Source: Aphelocoma coerulescens
Taxonomy: Eukaryota; Chordata; Aves; Passeriformes; Corvidae
DNA: 64,000 bases
Assembly (NCBI RefSeq): GCF_041296385.1
Contig: NC_091023.1
Coordinates: forward strand, 12,648,924 to 12,712,923
Direction of reading: 5' to 3'
A program made the translations under genes and the position numbers. Of the stretch, positions 36,301 to 48,503 are shown piece after piece. Below the pieces are notes generated by a model. It saw only the letters and a list, made by a program, of their open reading frames with translations. It was not told the DNA's origin and made no database searches. Each line of letters starts with the position of its first letter. Position 1 is the stretch's first letter.

Positions 36301-39300
36301 CTGTCATCTCTACCTAAATCATCCTATTTGTTTTCCAATCTGTGTTGAAAGTGCACATCTGATAGTTCATAAAAATTTGATCGTTTTCTCATCTCTATCA
36401 ATTCTCCATAGTGATCAAATAAGCAAGATGTCATTGTGAAGAATACAGGATGAGCAGAGTTAGACTGTACATTGTAGGCTCTAAGACTACTGAGAGCAGA
36501 TGAAGTCCTAATTATGATTTTGTAGTCAAACATGATAAAATTTTTTGATAGTAGTATAAAAAGTTTATAAGAATATAAACATTTCTCATCTGAAGAGGGG
36601 GAAGAACATGGCATGTAATGACATTCTTAGCATATGGCAGTTACAAAATTCATTCAAACCAGGTGAATTACTTATTCATGAGGCTGAATTGCAGCTGATA
36701 AAGTTAAGTTATTTCCTATTAGCAGATGCAGATAACAAGTATCCAAAGGAATTAGAAAATCACCAAAGGAATGCTCTGAAACTCATTTTTTTTTGGTTTG
36801 GTGGATTTTTGGGTTTGTTTCTTTTCCCCAGAGCTCTTGGGGAGCAAACTTTGACATTCTGGAAGACCACTGATGTTCCTCTGGTATTTTGTAAGGGTTA
36901 ATAGGATTATCTACCTGAGTATTAGAATTAACCAGTATGAGTGTGGAAATAATGAATGTCTAATGTGGTGCTTGATGAATGCAGTTAAGAGGGATATCTG
37001 AGACTATTAGTATGAGTTTTTGATGGACAATAGTATCATGCTAATTTTATAAGACATTCTCATTCAATTCCAGGTTTGGCTAATTGATTAAAAATAGTAC
37101 TAAAATAAGATAGATCATAAGCGCAAGGAATTTCTGATAGTTAACTGTAACACAGCATAAATAAACAAGAAACTTAATTATGCAGAATGTAACAAACTTG
37201 CATTATGTGAATAGGATGTACCTTATGGTAATCTCAAAATGTAATTTTACATAGGAAGTGGTCACTGTATTTGAAGAGTTCTAGATTCCAGAAAATGTTG
37301 GTCTCAATAATTCGGTGTAATAATAAAGTAGTATTTAATCATTACTCACATGTACAGATATCTCTGGAAACAATAGAAAATACTAAACAACAACCCCAGG
37401 TCCATTCTGCATGGTTTGGGCAGCTGAATTCGGTCAACCACACACTGCGTCTGAGGGCTTTTGTTTTGGTCATGCTCTAACAGAGGTTAAACATTTGACA
37501 AAGGAACCAAGTTCTGGGAAATTTTTATGAAAAATGCAAGATGGTGATAATGGCTGATTAACATTTTATGATCTCTCAGGGTAAAATTGCCCTGAAACCC
37601 TTATTTTAGTCCTAGATTTACAAAAAGGGAACTGTTTAGTAGGAGCAGTAGTTCCTGTATTTGACATTAGTATGAGGGTTATTTGGATCATCTTAATCTT
37701 AGCCCAGAATGTAGCTGGAAAATCGGTGAAGATGCATAAAAATGGTTAAAAAATAAAATATACATTTGGAGTGAATGGGTGCTGCTGTTTATCCAAAGGG
37801 ACTGCTTTAGATGTTTATGTATTTTTGTGAGACAAGTATTTTGTTGAGATTTGAACAAAGATTGCCACTGGTTTTTTTTGTTTGTTTGTTTTTTTAAAGA
37901 ATATAATCAAACTTCAACTTGGAAATATTTTTCTGTAAATATTACTTTCAAGTGACAAGCACAAATCACACATTTTGCTTCAAAAAACAAGTCTGTTTTT
38001 CTTCAGATATATGAGCATAAAAATACTGGAGGAAATGGCAGCAGTAGAAAAACTATATCCATGTAATTAATTTGAGCCAATAATGATGAATTATCACAAA
38101 TCAGCTTTCCAGCTATGTCTTTCGATAACCTGTGTTATTTATTTATTGCCTTATTAATGAAGTATGAGATGAGCAGCCTAACAAAAAAAAAAAATTCCCT
38201 AAAATTGGGCCAATCAATCCAGAAAAATGACTAAATGGTTCTTGTTGTAAAATGTCCTAATTAAAATAAAAGCTCCAGGATAACTGTGTGTTGTTGAATG
38301 TAACCAATCGGTGGCAGTGGTCCCAGCTCAGATGCGAATGCAGCCTACAGAAACTAATTGACTAAGTTGTTTTAGTCTTGCCAGACCCTAAATCCTGTCA
38401 TGTTTGTCTAGGAGATGAGAAAAAGCTCTTCTGTTTTGTGCAAACTAAGGCAGATTACACACTGTTAGAGAGACAATGATGTAGGGTTTCAGCTTCTTCA
38501 TGGTGGTGTAGAACACTGCCACTTGAATGAACAACAGGCTGGCTTGGTTTTCATTGCAAATAATCCATGAAGGTTGGATTCCATTACTGTTTAAGATTTC
38601 CAATTGCTGTAATGTTTAACTTAATTAAATGAATAATGGCAAAATGTGTCTGACTTAAAAATGTCCTACATAACCTTGTGCCAAAGCAAGCCCTGTGATA
38701 GCCATCCTGCTCTTAAACATTTTTATGATGAATCATCCAGTTTATTTTTAGGTAAGCACATATTCATAGTAGGGAAAACCTTCCCATGAATTGTTCTGCA
38801 AACAAAATCCAGCCCCACTGTTAGATGCTCATAAATGGACTGAAAATCATGTTTATGCAAAGCAAAGGCACAAAGACTGTGCTTCGCTGGCCTCTTGCTT
38901 AAGCTTTTTACCTCCTGGAGGCCACAAGCCATGAACTGGCCCTTTGAATGCAAGGGTAATTTAATTTATTCTCAAGAAGTCAAAATGTAAATTAAAGACT
39001 AAATTCCATTCCATTATGGCAATAAATATAATGTTCTCACTGAGCCATGACCAATACCATCATCTTGTACTGAAAAAAATGGATTATGAAACACAATAAG
39101 GATATTGCCTGTCTTTCCCTTGGGGGAAGAGGAAGATCTTATTGCCTGTGAATGATGGCGGGAACTATGTTCCATATAATTTGTCATGAAAATCTAAAAT
39201 TAATTGAATAGATAAAAATGGGGTACACTCGAGTCTGCAAAAGGATAATAAGACAAATTAGCTCTAAGTCAGTAATTTTTAGCAAGCTGGTAATAAAGAA

Positions 39301-40652
39301 ATCTTGCTTCAAACAAGAGCAAAATATGGGGTAAATACTGTGAGGTCTAAGAACGGTGCCATTTAAATCAGCATGAGTGTATGCCACTTATACAGATTCT
39401 GAAGGAACATTCCAAATAACCTCCCAACTTCTTTTCTGGAATTAAATTTGAAAATGTTATCTCTATATTTCATTCAATATAACTGTGGTAGTCTCTTGCC
39501 TTTGTGTTCCAAAGTCATTCCTAATCAAGTCTTGACTTAAGAAAACCCCAAAACAAAGCTGCCTGAAGATAAACAGTAAAACACCTCTGTTAAACATCTT
39601 ATACATCAGTAGAGTGATCTTGTTAAGGAATTTGTTTCTTTCAAATGATTCAATCAGCTAAGCAGACACTTTGTATTATTACCACAGAAATGAAATCGTA
39701 AAGTGTAATTGTCAGGTTTAAAAAGTTTGATGTGCAATACAATTTTTTTTTCATCTTTCATTCGCTTTCTTGTTTCTTCCTAATTAATTTCCTGATTGAA
39801 ACCTGAGTGAGAAACTTGATTTGTACTCAAGATAGGATCCTAACATAAAGAGCTGAGTCATAGAGGTGAAATAGATAATTGTTTAAAGTTTTACCAAGTT
39901 GGTTGTTTTCTTTTTATCTAATTGTTCTGGAGAAATCTGGATAATTTATTTTACTTTGTGTTTCTGGTGGCTCAAAGACTGAAAAATAATTTTTTTTGAC
40001 TACAAATATTTCACACTAAACACAGAAGCACCAATTGCTTTCAGGGTTGTAGTTACTGATAATGGAAAGAAAACGTGTTTAAATTTGCATATTAAGTTAT
40101 GTTCCACATCCACAGTTCTTGGTTTTCTCTACTTTTTGACTTAGCGATTGCAATACAATTTTAAAATGTGACTACTTACCTTTAGGCAAAGAAATGTGTG
40201 CTGGGTATCTAGTGCCTTTCTAGACCGGAGCAATAATTTATTTATCTTCAGGTTTCACTGTTGGTAGTGATTATCTGCATTTAGATCTGCCTTTATAGTG
40301 AGGCAATTCCCATTTTCATTCTGTATCCACTCCTTTAAGAGTTACTGAGGTCTCTCTTATCCAGTTATATATAAGCCATACCAGTTAGAAGAGTTATAAG
40401 GCTTTTTAGTGATTTCAGTGACTGGCTTACCGAGATTCAGCTGAATTTTATTTTTGGTGATAGAGTCTCTACTCCCACCCCAGGATACCATTCACAGTTC
40501 CTTTACTTCTCCCATGTTATAAGAAACACAAACAAAAAAAGCTAACTACGAGTCTAGGGGAATAAACAAATTCAATTTTTTTTTTCATGGATTTGAGAAC
40601 AGTTGGTTCTCCAATATTCCCTTTTTATTTTTATTGAGCTTTACTTTTCCAG
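30352..40652. other. Non-coding stretch; possible conserved element near 38560-39120
   Basis: No gene is supported in these 10 kb. Frames reach 107 codons (33313-33636, minus) without recognised content. Simple features include A/T runs and a T-rich direct repeat (33033-33060, two T(8-9)GGT units). From roughly 38000 to 39120 the sequence has moderate complexity, many TAAT-type words and no repeat signature. That is how vertebrate conserved non-coding elements often read, but conservation cannot be judged from one sequence. Confidence 0.6.
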
Positions 40653-40808
40653 GCATTTGGAGCTCGTAAAGGAGAGGCTCCCAAGGATGCTGTTCCAGAT
40701 CAGGGGGCAGAAAGAAGGAAGCGTAATCTTCCTGCCTGGTCCAACAGCCAGCCTTGCTCCTCAGCTACAGCAGTCTATATTCAGTGATGGTCACTTGGGC
40801 ACTCACAG
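40653..40808 (+). other. Candidate 156-nt exon (unconfirmed)
   Basis: A strong acceptor precedes the segment: a long pyrimidine-rich tract from 40617 ending TTTACTTTTCCAG. It closes ACTCACAG|GTTAAA, a moderate donor with GT at 40809-40810. One plus frame is open throughout (1 + 51 codons + 2 bases), and a second stays open for about 45 codons. GC content is higher than in the flanks. I recognise no protein domain. It may be a cryptic or non-coding RNA exon, or chance. Confidence 0.2.
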
Positions 40809-42923
40809 GTTAAAATATATAATGGCACTGAAAAAAGGGAGGCAAATAACAAATACATGAGGCACTGTTTGCCAGTCCTATAAACAAAAATAATTTTTCT
40901 CAAGTTGTCTCACTGGAAAAAGAAAAGAATGAAAAAAGACTCTCTTGGCATCAGGAAGAGGGATAGCAATCCCAGCTCTCCCAAGAAGCTATTCAGGGAC
41001 CGTAGGGCTGTACGTGATAATATTCAGCCCACAACAGAACCAAGTAAATGACAAGATAGATGTGGTTTTGTACTCTTGCAATTACAATTCTCTCAAATGT
41101 CAGAAATAAATATTTTCAGGCCATGGGGAATGAAATTAATTTTTCAACTATATAACAGGATTTTTCTTGATGTAGAATTGAACTATACCCCACAGTCATG
41201 CAATTTACTTGTCATAGGCACACACTACTTTCATTCCTTAAGTCTATATTTCCTGGAATTGCTTTTGCAATGTATGTTTTGCTGGAACTGTGTCATTCAC
41301 TGAGCCTCTACTTTTCAACATAATACTTAAAAAGAAAAAAACCACAAACAACAATAATGAAAACCCCAAACAACAACAACAACATATGCACACACAAAAG
41401 GCACAAAATCCCCCACAAAGAAACCCCCAAAGCAAGTGAAGATGAGAAGGAAAATCAATTCTGAGAAGTAGAGTTATCATATCAGTCACTTGTTTGAAAT
41501 AGTCAGGCTGTTTTGTGTACTTGAGGTGGGTTTTTTTCTTTGTTTTATTTGTGTTTTTTATAGGGAGGAAAATTAAATTGTTTTAACTGAGTGTTCACAG
41601 TGGAACTCAGTGGAACCTTTTCAAGTAAAGGGTGTAACTTTTCAAAAGCCACATTGGGCTGGAATGTAAATGTTGGTGATGCCCCAGCCTCCCCCACCTC
41701 TGCTGACCTAAATGTCTGTGGAGGGATTCTGAACAAACTTCTGTCAGTTCTTGGTTCTGAATCACTTTTACTTTATAGACAAGTTCTGTAGCCCTCCCCT
41801 CCTCAAAAACTGTGGCTGAAATACACAAATAAGTGTGCTAAGATAACTGGTATGCTGCATTGAAAAGAACTCTTTTTTTTGAGAAAAGCTACTTAGAGGT
41901 TATAATAGCATTATTACACAGTTTCATACCCCTAAATAAGGATTGGCAATTTTTTTACTGACTGGTCAGCTCTGAAAGCACTTGGTAAATGTGCACTTAC
42001 ATGACTTTTGTGTAAACCCTTCTAAAGATAGCCTTCTTTAACCATGTTTTCTGCTGATAGTGTGGCCTTCATGTGACCTTGTGCTTTTATAAGCTGCACA
42101 TTCAAGCATTGCTACTTAATTAGTTAATGATACCTTTATCAAATTAGATAAATGGTTTGGAACAATGCTGTATTCAATTAATTTTCATTTTCAACTAATT
42201 ACTATTGCTACAAATGCCTGTAATTCGACATGTGGTTTTGTGTTGTGATATCTCATTCATTTATATTTAAAACAGGAAAGCTAGACCTTTCCAGACCCAA
42301 ATGCATTTATTATCCTGAGTGTAATTACATTTAATCTTGTTAGTTGGTGGCACTGGATATGTATTTCTTACACATGATGCTTATGTAATCTGCACCCTGG
42401 TAGTCTTGACTGACAAGGCGTACATCAGCCTTGTGTCTGAGGGTGCAGGTGTCCTGTGTCAGCTTCCCAGGACACCGGAGTTGCTTCTAAAATGTAGGCC
42501 AAGGCCTGTGCTGCTCCTCCTGTGTCTGATGGGCTGCTGGAGAGCAGAGGCTGAGCTGGCTCAGACTCTGCCCAAACTACTGGAGGCTGGGCAGGCAAGC
42601 CCACACCAAACCCAGTGTGGCTCCAGACCCTGTCGGACAGTTTGTGGTGGAGCTCTGCCCTAGGTCTCTTCACTAAGAAAGTTCACCATTTTAATGATGA
42701 CTTGAAATGTTTAATTTTCAATTTAGCAAACAAATTTCAATTTGTTATTCTGTGTGAAATTTTAAAATGCAGTATTTTGTCAGATGGGGAATCAAAACGA
42801 CATCAATGAAGTGTCAACCTGATACAGAGCTTACTGAGAATTTTCTTGCTTATAAATGCAAAAAAGGCAAACTTAAGCTACAAGCCATTTCTTTGATGTG
42901 GTATTTGATCTGATAAATGGTCT
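40809..42923. other. Non-coding stretch with an A/C-rich tract
   Basis: No gene is supported. It holds the A/C-rich tract at 41329-41435. An AT-rich block at about 42030-42260 has several TAATTA/TTAATT motifs. A GC-richer patch at about 42400-42660 carries overlapping frames of 108 (plus) and 82 (minus) codons with no recognised content. Confidence 0.6.
41329..41435. repeat. A/C-rich low-complexity tract with (CAA)n
   Basis: The plus strand is almost entirely A and C over about 100 bp, with a short CAA run (41371-41383) and CACACA. A minus-strand frame across it is Cys/Phe/Leu-rich purely because of composition. Confidence 0.8.
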
Positions 42924-43137
42924 CAGTCTCTCATTAAAGCAACGTTTTCTGCCAATAAAGGCTTTTTTCAGATTGTTTTGTTATGATTGCTACCAGACAA
43001 TGACAAGAAGTGGATGGGAGGAACTCATAAGACCAGTTTGTACCATCTGTTCCAGACATAGGAACTGAGGTGACACCAGAAAGGCGAAAGCCAAACACTT
43101 GTATCTGAAAGGGTGATCAGTGGCTATTTTACATTCA
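42924..43137. repeat. 214-bp tandem duplication, copy 1
   Basis: This unit is repeated immediately downstream without any difference that I can find by eye (offset exactly 214 bp). It begins CAGTCTCTCATTAAAGC and ends GGCTATTTTACATTCA. It matches no transposon I recognise. The outer flanks (GGTCT on the left, TTTGAAAA on the right) do not continue the repeat. Confidence 0.95.
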
Positions 43138-43351
43138 CAGTCTCTCATTAAAGCAACGTTTTCTGCCAATAAAGGCTTTTTTCAGATTGTTTTGTTATGA
43201 TTGCTACCAGACAATGACAAGAAGTGGATGGGAGGAACTCATAAGACCAGTTTGTACCATCTGTTCCAGACATAGGAACTGAGGTGACACCAGAAAGGCG
43301 AAAGCCAAACACTTGTATCTGAAAGGGTGATCAGTGGCTATTTTACATTCA
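43138..43351. repeat. 214-bp tandem duplication, copy 2
   Basis: Identical to the preceding 214 bp and in direct orientation. No microhomology is apparent at the junction. Perfect identity means a very recent duplication, ongoing gene conversion, or an assembly error in which one locus was written twice. Confidence 0.95.
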
Positions 43352-43967
43352 TTTGAAAAACATTATTCTCTTTATACTAGTTGTGTAAACACGTACTTTA
43401 TATAGTTAAAACACCCCTATACCTGTACTAGATTTTGCATTGCTTGAATGACTGACGTGGCGGTTTACCTCTGTATATAATCAAACTTATGTGGGCTATT
43501 TAAAATGTTTTTATTAAATCAGTGAAGGAACTTCAATTCCTGGTAATATCCGTGGGTACTGTGCTTAAACAACACTGTTTTTCTGCTGGTATGCTGTGAT
43601 CTGTCATCATAAGATCTAGGAGAGCCAGAATGCTCATAAAGTGTCCAGAAGGTCTATTGGCAATCAGTGAGTTTTTTAGCTTACAAAATAACAAAACAAC
43701 CTGTAATCCTATTAGCTTTTCTGATGACAAGGACTTTTACAAATTCTGTAGATTTTCTCATCTACTCTGGTTAAAGCAGAGATCATGAGGTGTTTATTTG
43801 CTTCTATCTCCCAGAGTATTTACAGTAGACTTAGGAAATGCGGTCACAAATCATACTTCAAATACAACTCTGTTCTCAGTTCTTGAGGTGTTCTGTGGTC
43901 ATTTCAGAGCACCTTCATTATAACCCACTACACTGTGTAATGTATTTGTTAGTAAAGTATTACAGAA
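43352..43967. other. Non-coding spacer, no gene seen
   Basis: AT-rich sequence between the tandem duplication and the first of two CR1 fragments. It has no recognisable element. Confidence 0.65.
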
Positions 43968-44105
43968 TAGAATCATAGAATGGCTTGGGTAGGAAAAGAC
44001 CTTAAAGATCATCAAGTTCCAAAGCCTTAAAGCATATTAGTATCTCCTAACCTCTGCAGGAAAGATCAGGTTGCACAGAAAAGTAAATTTTGTCAAGTCT
44101 GATAA
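43968..44105 (-). mobile_element. CR1 LINE 3' end fragment
   Basis: AATCATAGAATGGCTTGGGT and the following AGACCTTAAAGATCATC are the reverse complement of the CR1 3' terminus, so the element points left. A later block, GATCAGGTTGCACAG, also fits CR1. The match becomes weak after about 44105. This is a short, old, 5'-truncated copy. Confidence 0.8.
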
Positions 44106-44379
44106 CTGTAATGCAGTTTTCATTGTGAAAATGCGGTGGATTTAGCTGTTTGGACATCATACAGGTTATTAAAATATATAAATAATAGAATTATAGGGCT
44201 GTATTTCAAGTTTAGTAAGTCAATTCAAGCATCTGGTCCTTGCTGAAGGTAGTATGACATATTTGGATGTTGGGTACATTATTTTATTTCTCTTCATATG
44301 AAATTTTATTAAAATGGCAGAACTTATTCCAATAGATAAAGTGCTATTTCTGGGGAAGAAAAAGACTTCCTAAATGCAC

Positions 44380-44590
44380 AGAATCATAGAATTTTTAGGA
44401 TTGGAAGGGACCTCTGAAGATCACCCAGTCCAATATCTCTGCCAAGACAGGGTCACTCAGAGCAGGTTATACAGGATCCTGTCCAGGTGGGTGTGGAATG
44501 TCTCTGGAGAGGGAGATTCCATGACCTCCCTGGGCTGTCTAATTTCTGTGTAAGGAATTAATTTCTACTTGTTGAACAGATGATAGTGCT
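44380..44590 (-). mobile_element. CR1 LINE 3' end fragment, second copy
   Basis: AGAATCATAGAATTTTTAGG, GGACCTCTGAAGATCACC, GGTCACTCAGAGCAGGTT and TGACCTCCCTGGGCTGTC follow the order of the CR1 3' region in reverse complement. Its wording differs from the copy about 275 bp upstream (for example CACCCAGTCCAA instead of ATCAAGTTCC), which suggests a different CR1 subfamily and a separate insertion. The 5' side decays around 44590. Confidence 0.85.
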
Positions 44591-45183
44591 GTGATTATAG
44601 AAGCTGGTCTTTTAGTTGTTATTTCTCCCTGTGTAGGTTAATACTGAATTTAATTACAGTTTTCATTCCAGAGGCAATTTTTTGTTGTCATGAATCTAGG
44701 TTTATTTTTTTATCGGCATATTTTGCAACTCAATCCTGTAGGTGTTTTAGACATAAGGAGCTCTGAAAATGAATCAGCTCGTGAGACCTATGTGATTTTG
44801 GAGACTGATGAAATGGTTGGGAGACCTTGAAGAAAATCAGAGTTACCCCCTGCAGAGTTCCTGCTGCAGCTCTCTGTAGGCTTTTTGTGGGAACTCAGTC
44901 CTTGGAAACTCAGATGTTAATAAGAGTTGTTGGCAATAAGGTATCTTCAGAAGCTGTGAGTGAAGAGTGAAGACAAATATCCTCATACAGACCATAGAAA
45001 GGGGTTTAGGAAACCTTGGGAAGAGAAGCAGTAAGTCCACAGTTTTGGTGTTTTCTCTCTGTAGCTATTGTTCTCGTGAAGTTTAGTTAAGTTTTACTTA
45101 AGCGCCAAGTAAATCTCTAATTGTAGTATTATTAACTGAAAAGGACAAAGATCCTAATAGTACTGAGTACTGGTCCTGGGTGG

Positions 45184-45229
45184 TTTTTTTTTTTTGTTGT
45201 TGTTTTTGTTTTTTGTTTTGTTTTTTTTT
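45184..45229. repeat. T-rich tract with G interruptions
   Basis: The tract is T12 followed by GTT, TTTTTG and T9 units, made only of T and G. It is low-complexity. Confidence 0.85.
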
Positions 45230-46036
45230 GCTGTTGCCTGGAAATGTTTTACCTTACTGGATGAAGTATTCAAATGAGTCGATCAGAAACAAATGGAATA
45301 ATTACAGTTATTTTTGTAGCCCTTGCTATGTAGGGTTTGAGACTAAAATGTACGGCTTAAGTTCTTGAAAGTAAAGGAGCCCACAGACTTTTGTTTATCT
45401 TTTATTTTATCTTCCCAAAATCTTAATTGCCTTTTTTGACTCTTTATATATGCTGCCTGCTCTACAGCACCCAGCCACGACAGCTATAGTCTGTTTTTAT
45501 TATAATGCATGTTGTGTTACTCCCATTAAAATAAACCTTTGCATTTCAAATTGTCATTTTTTTATTTCCTTCTTTGGCAATGAAAAATATCCTTGTCAGA
45601 AATGCAAAGCATTCTCTTCACAATCTCATTAAATAAGAAAAGTAGGTCACTCAGACATTCTTGTATCAAGCTAATGCAGAAGCTAAACAGTCAATGTATT
45701 TTAAAGCTGTGCATCTTCTCAACCCTTGTTCCTACAAGGCACGACCTTATATCAGAACTGTCACTTCAAGGTTTTGCAAAAATCTGACATATTATAGCTG
45801 TAACATGTGAGGAAGCCGTGGGATGAACTGAGGAAAATGAATTCCTTCATAGGCCAGTAACAAACTGAAGTGTGAACTGAGGTGGAGATGTGTTTGCCAG
45901 TCATCATGGCAGGTTAAAAAAAAAAAAAATCAAACCACACAGAAACATATGTTTTTTAGGTCCTTCCTTCTTCATGAGCCCTTAAGATTATAGTGCTGCT
46001 TTTGCTCTTGGTCAGAGAGACACACTCCCCACATTA

Positions 46037-46057
46037 CCCCCCCCCCCCCCCCCCCCC
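46037..46057. repeat. C21 homopolymer
   Basis: Twenty-one consecutive C residues (G21 on the minus strand). Long C/G homopolymers are much rarer than A/T ones and can form G-quadruplex or i-motif structures. They are also hard to sequence, so the length may not be exact. Confidence 0.9.
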
Positions 46058-47932
46058 AAATAGTAGTGCATTAATAACAAAAACAGTCATAAAAATAATC
46101 ATTCTGATTCTCTGGAGAAACATTTGCATCTAGATGAGCCTTCCTGCCATGGACAAAAAAAGGATGCTTAGCAATTAAGTAAAAGCTAATGTTATGGATG
46201 CATCCAATTTTCTTTTAATTGCAAGAATTTCACAATGTAAAGTTGCTTTATCTTTGATGTTGGAGATTTCCATTACGATATAAACTCCTGAAAGATACAA
46301 ATAGTAAAAGAATAAAAATGCCCAGTTAATTGTACAGCCAGTTTTGTCAATTATTTTGCAAAATCTGGAGACAGTGGTAGGCCATAAACAAAAGATATTT
46401 TAAAAGTCAGTCAGTCTAATGCAAAAGTAAACTGTGGCTGGATCCACGCTGGTTTGTGAGATGCTAATTGAGCTTTTTGCATTGAAAGTCTTCTACACAG
46501 ATTTAGTGCCAGTACCAGCTGATAGCTGTATTGTCTGCATTTGAATTATGGATTATGAAAATAATCTCTCATAGTTTTGCATAAGAAGTGGGGAGCATGC
46601 TAGGAAGTGTGGCTTTGTATTGCTAAAAGGCTTTGGTCTTACTGCTCAGCTAGAAGGTTTTTATTGAGGTTTTTATCATTTTATGGTAGTGTGAGTAAAG
46701 AGCAGAGGAGAGTGTGAAGTGTTACTGGTGTGCACTTGTTTGGGTGACCACTGCGCAGTACCGCCTGTTTAGATGTCAGCTCACTGAGTGCTCCAAGGGG
46801 ATGGACAGCTCTGTTTGACAGCAAGATGAGGGCAGTTGTATATAAGATAGCTTCCAGAAACGTCTGTACTTTTGAGCTTATAAAAATATATCAGACCTGA
46901 GAATTATTTTTCAACCCTACCCTCCATTCTGGAAGGCTGTTAACATCTGAATTTCATAGATAGTGCTGAGACCTGATCTGAAGCTTGCTGTTGAGGGGAT
47001 TCTCTTGGACTGGAAGGTCACAGCAGAGGTCTTTGAGGTCATACCCGTGGAATTGAAAGTGTCCCTTCATCCATTCCATTTTCCTGCTCTTCCTTCAGCT
47101 AATCCTGTGGTGGCCCTACTGAAAGTGGTAAAACTGAGGTCAGTTGTCCATGTGCTTCCTTGCCCCCCTTGGGTGAGGGCTTGGTACTTTAGCTTAGGGC
47201 ATGTACCAGAATGAATCTTCTCAACATCACCTGGAGAAGCCTGAGGCAGAGTGCAGAGGGTACAGAGATGTTGCAAGAGTGACAGTGTGGTTCCTTGGCT
47301 TCATGCAGCAATACACTCCTTCAAAGAAAAAGATAAAATAATTGGAGCTTCTTTGTTTACATACTGCCTGAAGAAACATTTCTTTTGAATGTATATGTCT
47401 TGGAATTATGGCCACATATTTACTTTTAATGATCCTGTAGTGGGGTTTGAGGCAATCAGTCTTTCTGTACATTTGATATGAGCTGAGCTGGTTAATTTGA
47501 CTTTTGTTATGGTATATTCTTCCTTTGATGGAAAGATATGGGAATAATTTCTGATCACAGATTATTTCAATAATGTGTCACTGGTATTTTTGTTAATATC
47601 TGTCTGTAGTTCAGTGAAGTGATAGCCACTTTATTTTCTTGAAGTTGTATGACATTTTTAATATTTCAGCTCAAAAAATTTTGGTAAAATGGCAAATTAA
47701 TCATACATAGATCTTTAATCTTATTCACAGAAGCAGCCTGCAGCATTGTAATGTGACCTTTTAGAGCACAATTACTGGTATGTTTTGCAGGAGTATTTTT
47801 TTTTCCAGAATTCTGATCTTGTTCTAAGCAGACAGATACAACCTAGAAGGGAAAGAGTGAGGAAAAACCTGAATAAAGTTAGATTATTCATCTTCTTATA
47901 TTTAGGTGTTAACTGGGGAAAGAAGGCGAGAA

Positions 47933-47952
47933 AGAGAGAGAGACACACACAC
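47933..47952. repeat. (AG)n-(AC)n compound microsatellite
   Basis: AGAGAGAGAGA passes directly into CACACACAC. It is short. Confidence 0.8.
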
Positions 47953-48477
47953 TTGTAAAAAAAACTTTATCAGAGAGCTATTATACCGCCAAAGATGTCT
48001 CCTTACAAATCTGCAAAGAGTAGGGGAGATACAGTTTATAAATCTGTTATAATCAAAGTTAGTGCTATGGATATAATATAGGTGTCTCTGTTTGTGTATA
48101 TTCACAGAGAGACCTTGAATATAAATTTTGTTTAATCTTTGAAAATAGCCTGATTTTATAGAATGCCTAATGAAGTATGTATGCAGATGATATAAATTTT
48201 TGTAGATTAGCTATATCTAAAGTCTTACAGCACTCTACTGCTTGATGTGGTGAAGAGCTGAAAGCAGTCATTGAGGGTGGGGCTTATCTACAGCTGTAAT
48301 GATGCTTTTGTTCCAAGGTGTCTGTACCGTGTCATACACATACATCTTCATGGAAGGGACCTAAAACACTTTTCTCTATCCCAAGACCTTTTCTACATAA
48401 AAGAAGAAGAGATAATCTAAGTGATATCTTCACTTTTTTAAAAAAACCAAAACACCAACATAAGCAAGGAAACCTAC

Positions 48478-48503
48478 AAAAAAAAAAAAAAAAAAAAAAA
48501 AAA
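48478..48503. repeat. A26 homopolymer
   Basis: Twenty-six consecutive A residues with no AATAAA just upstream, so it is not clearly the tail of a retrocopy. Confidence 0.85.

Larger units (their letters stand above)
44591..48477. other. Non-coding stretch; possible conserved block near 46130-46570
   Basis: No gene is supported. Simple repeats lie at 45184-45229, 46037-46057 and 47933-47952. The block at about 46130-46570 is repeat-free. It contains ATTTGCAT (octamer-like) and several TAAT/ATTA words, so it resembles a regulatory element in style. A plus frame of 83 codons at 46963-47214 is not recognised. Confidence 0.6.

Noticed and set aside
36608..36901. 97-codon plus-strand frame with a protein-like middle section
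   Set aside because: It ends in a T-rich, Phe/Gly/Leu low-complexity stretch and has no homologue that I recognise. Probably chance.
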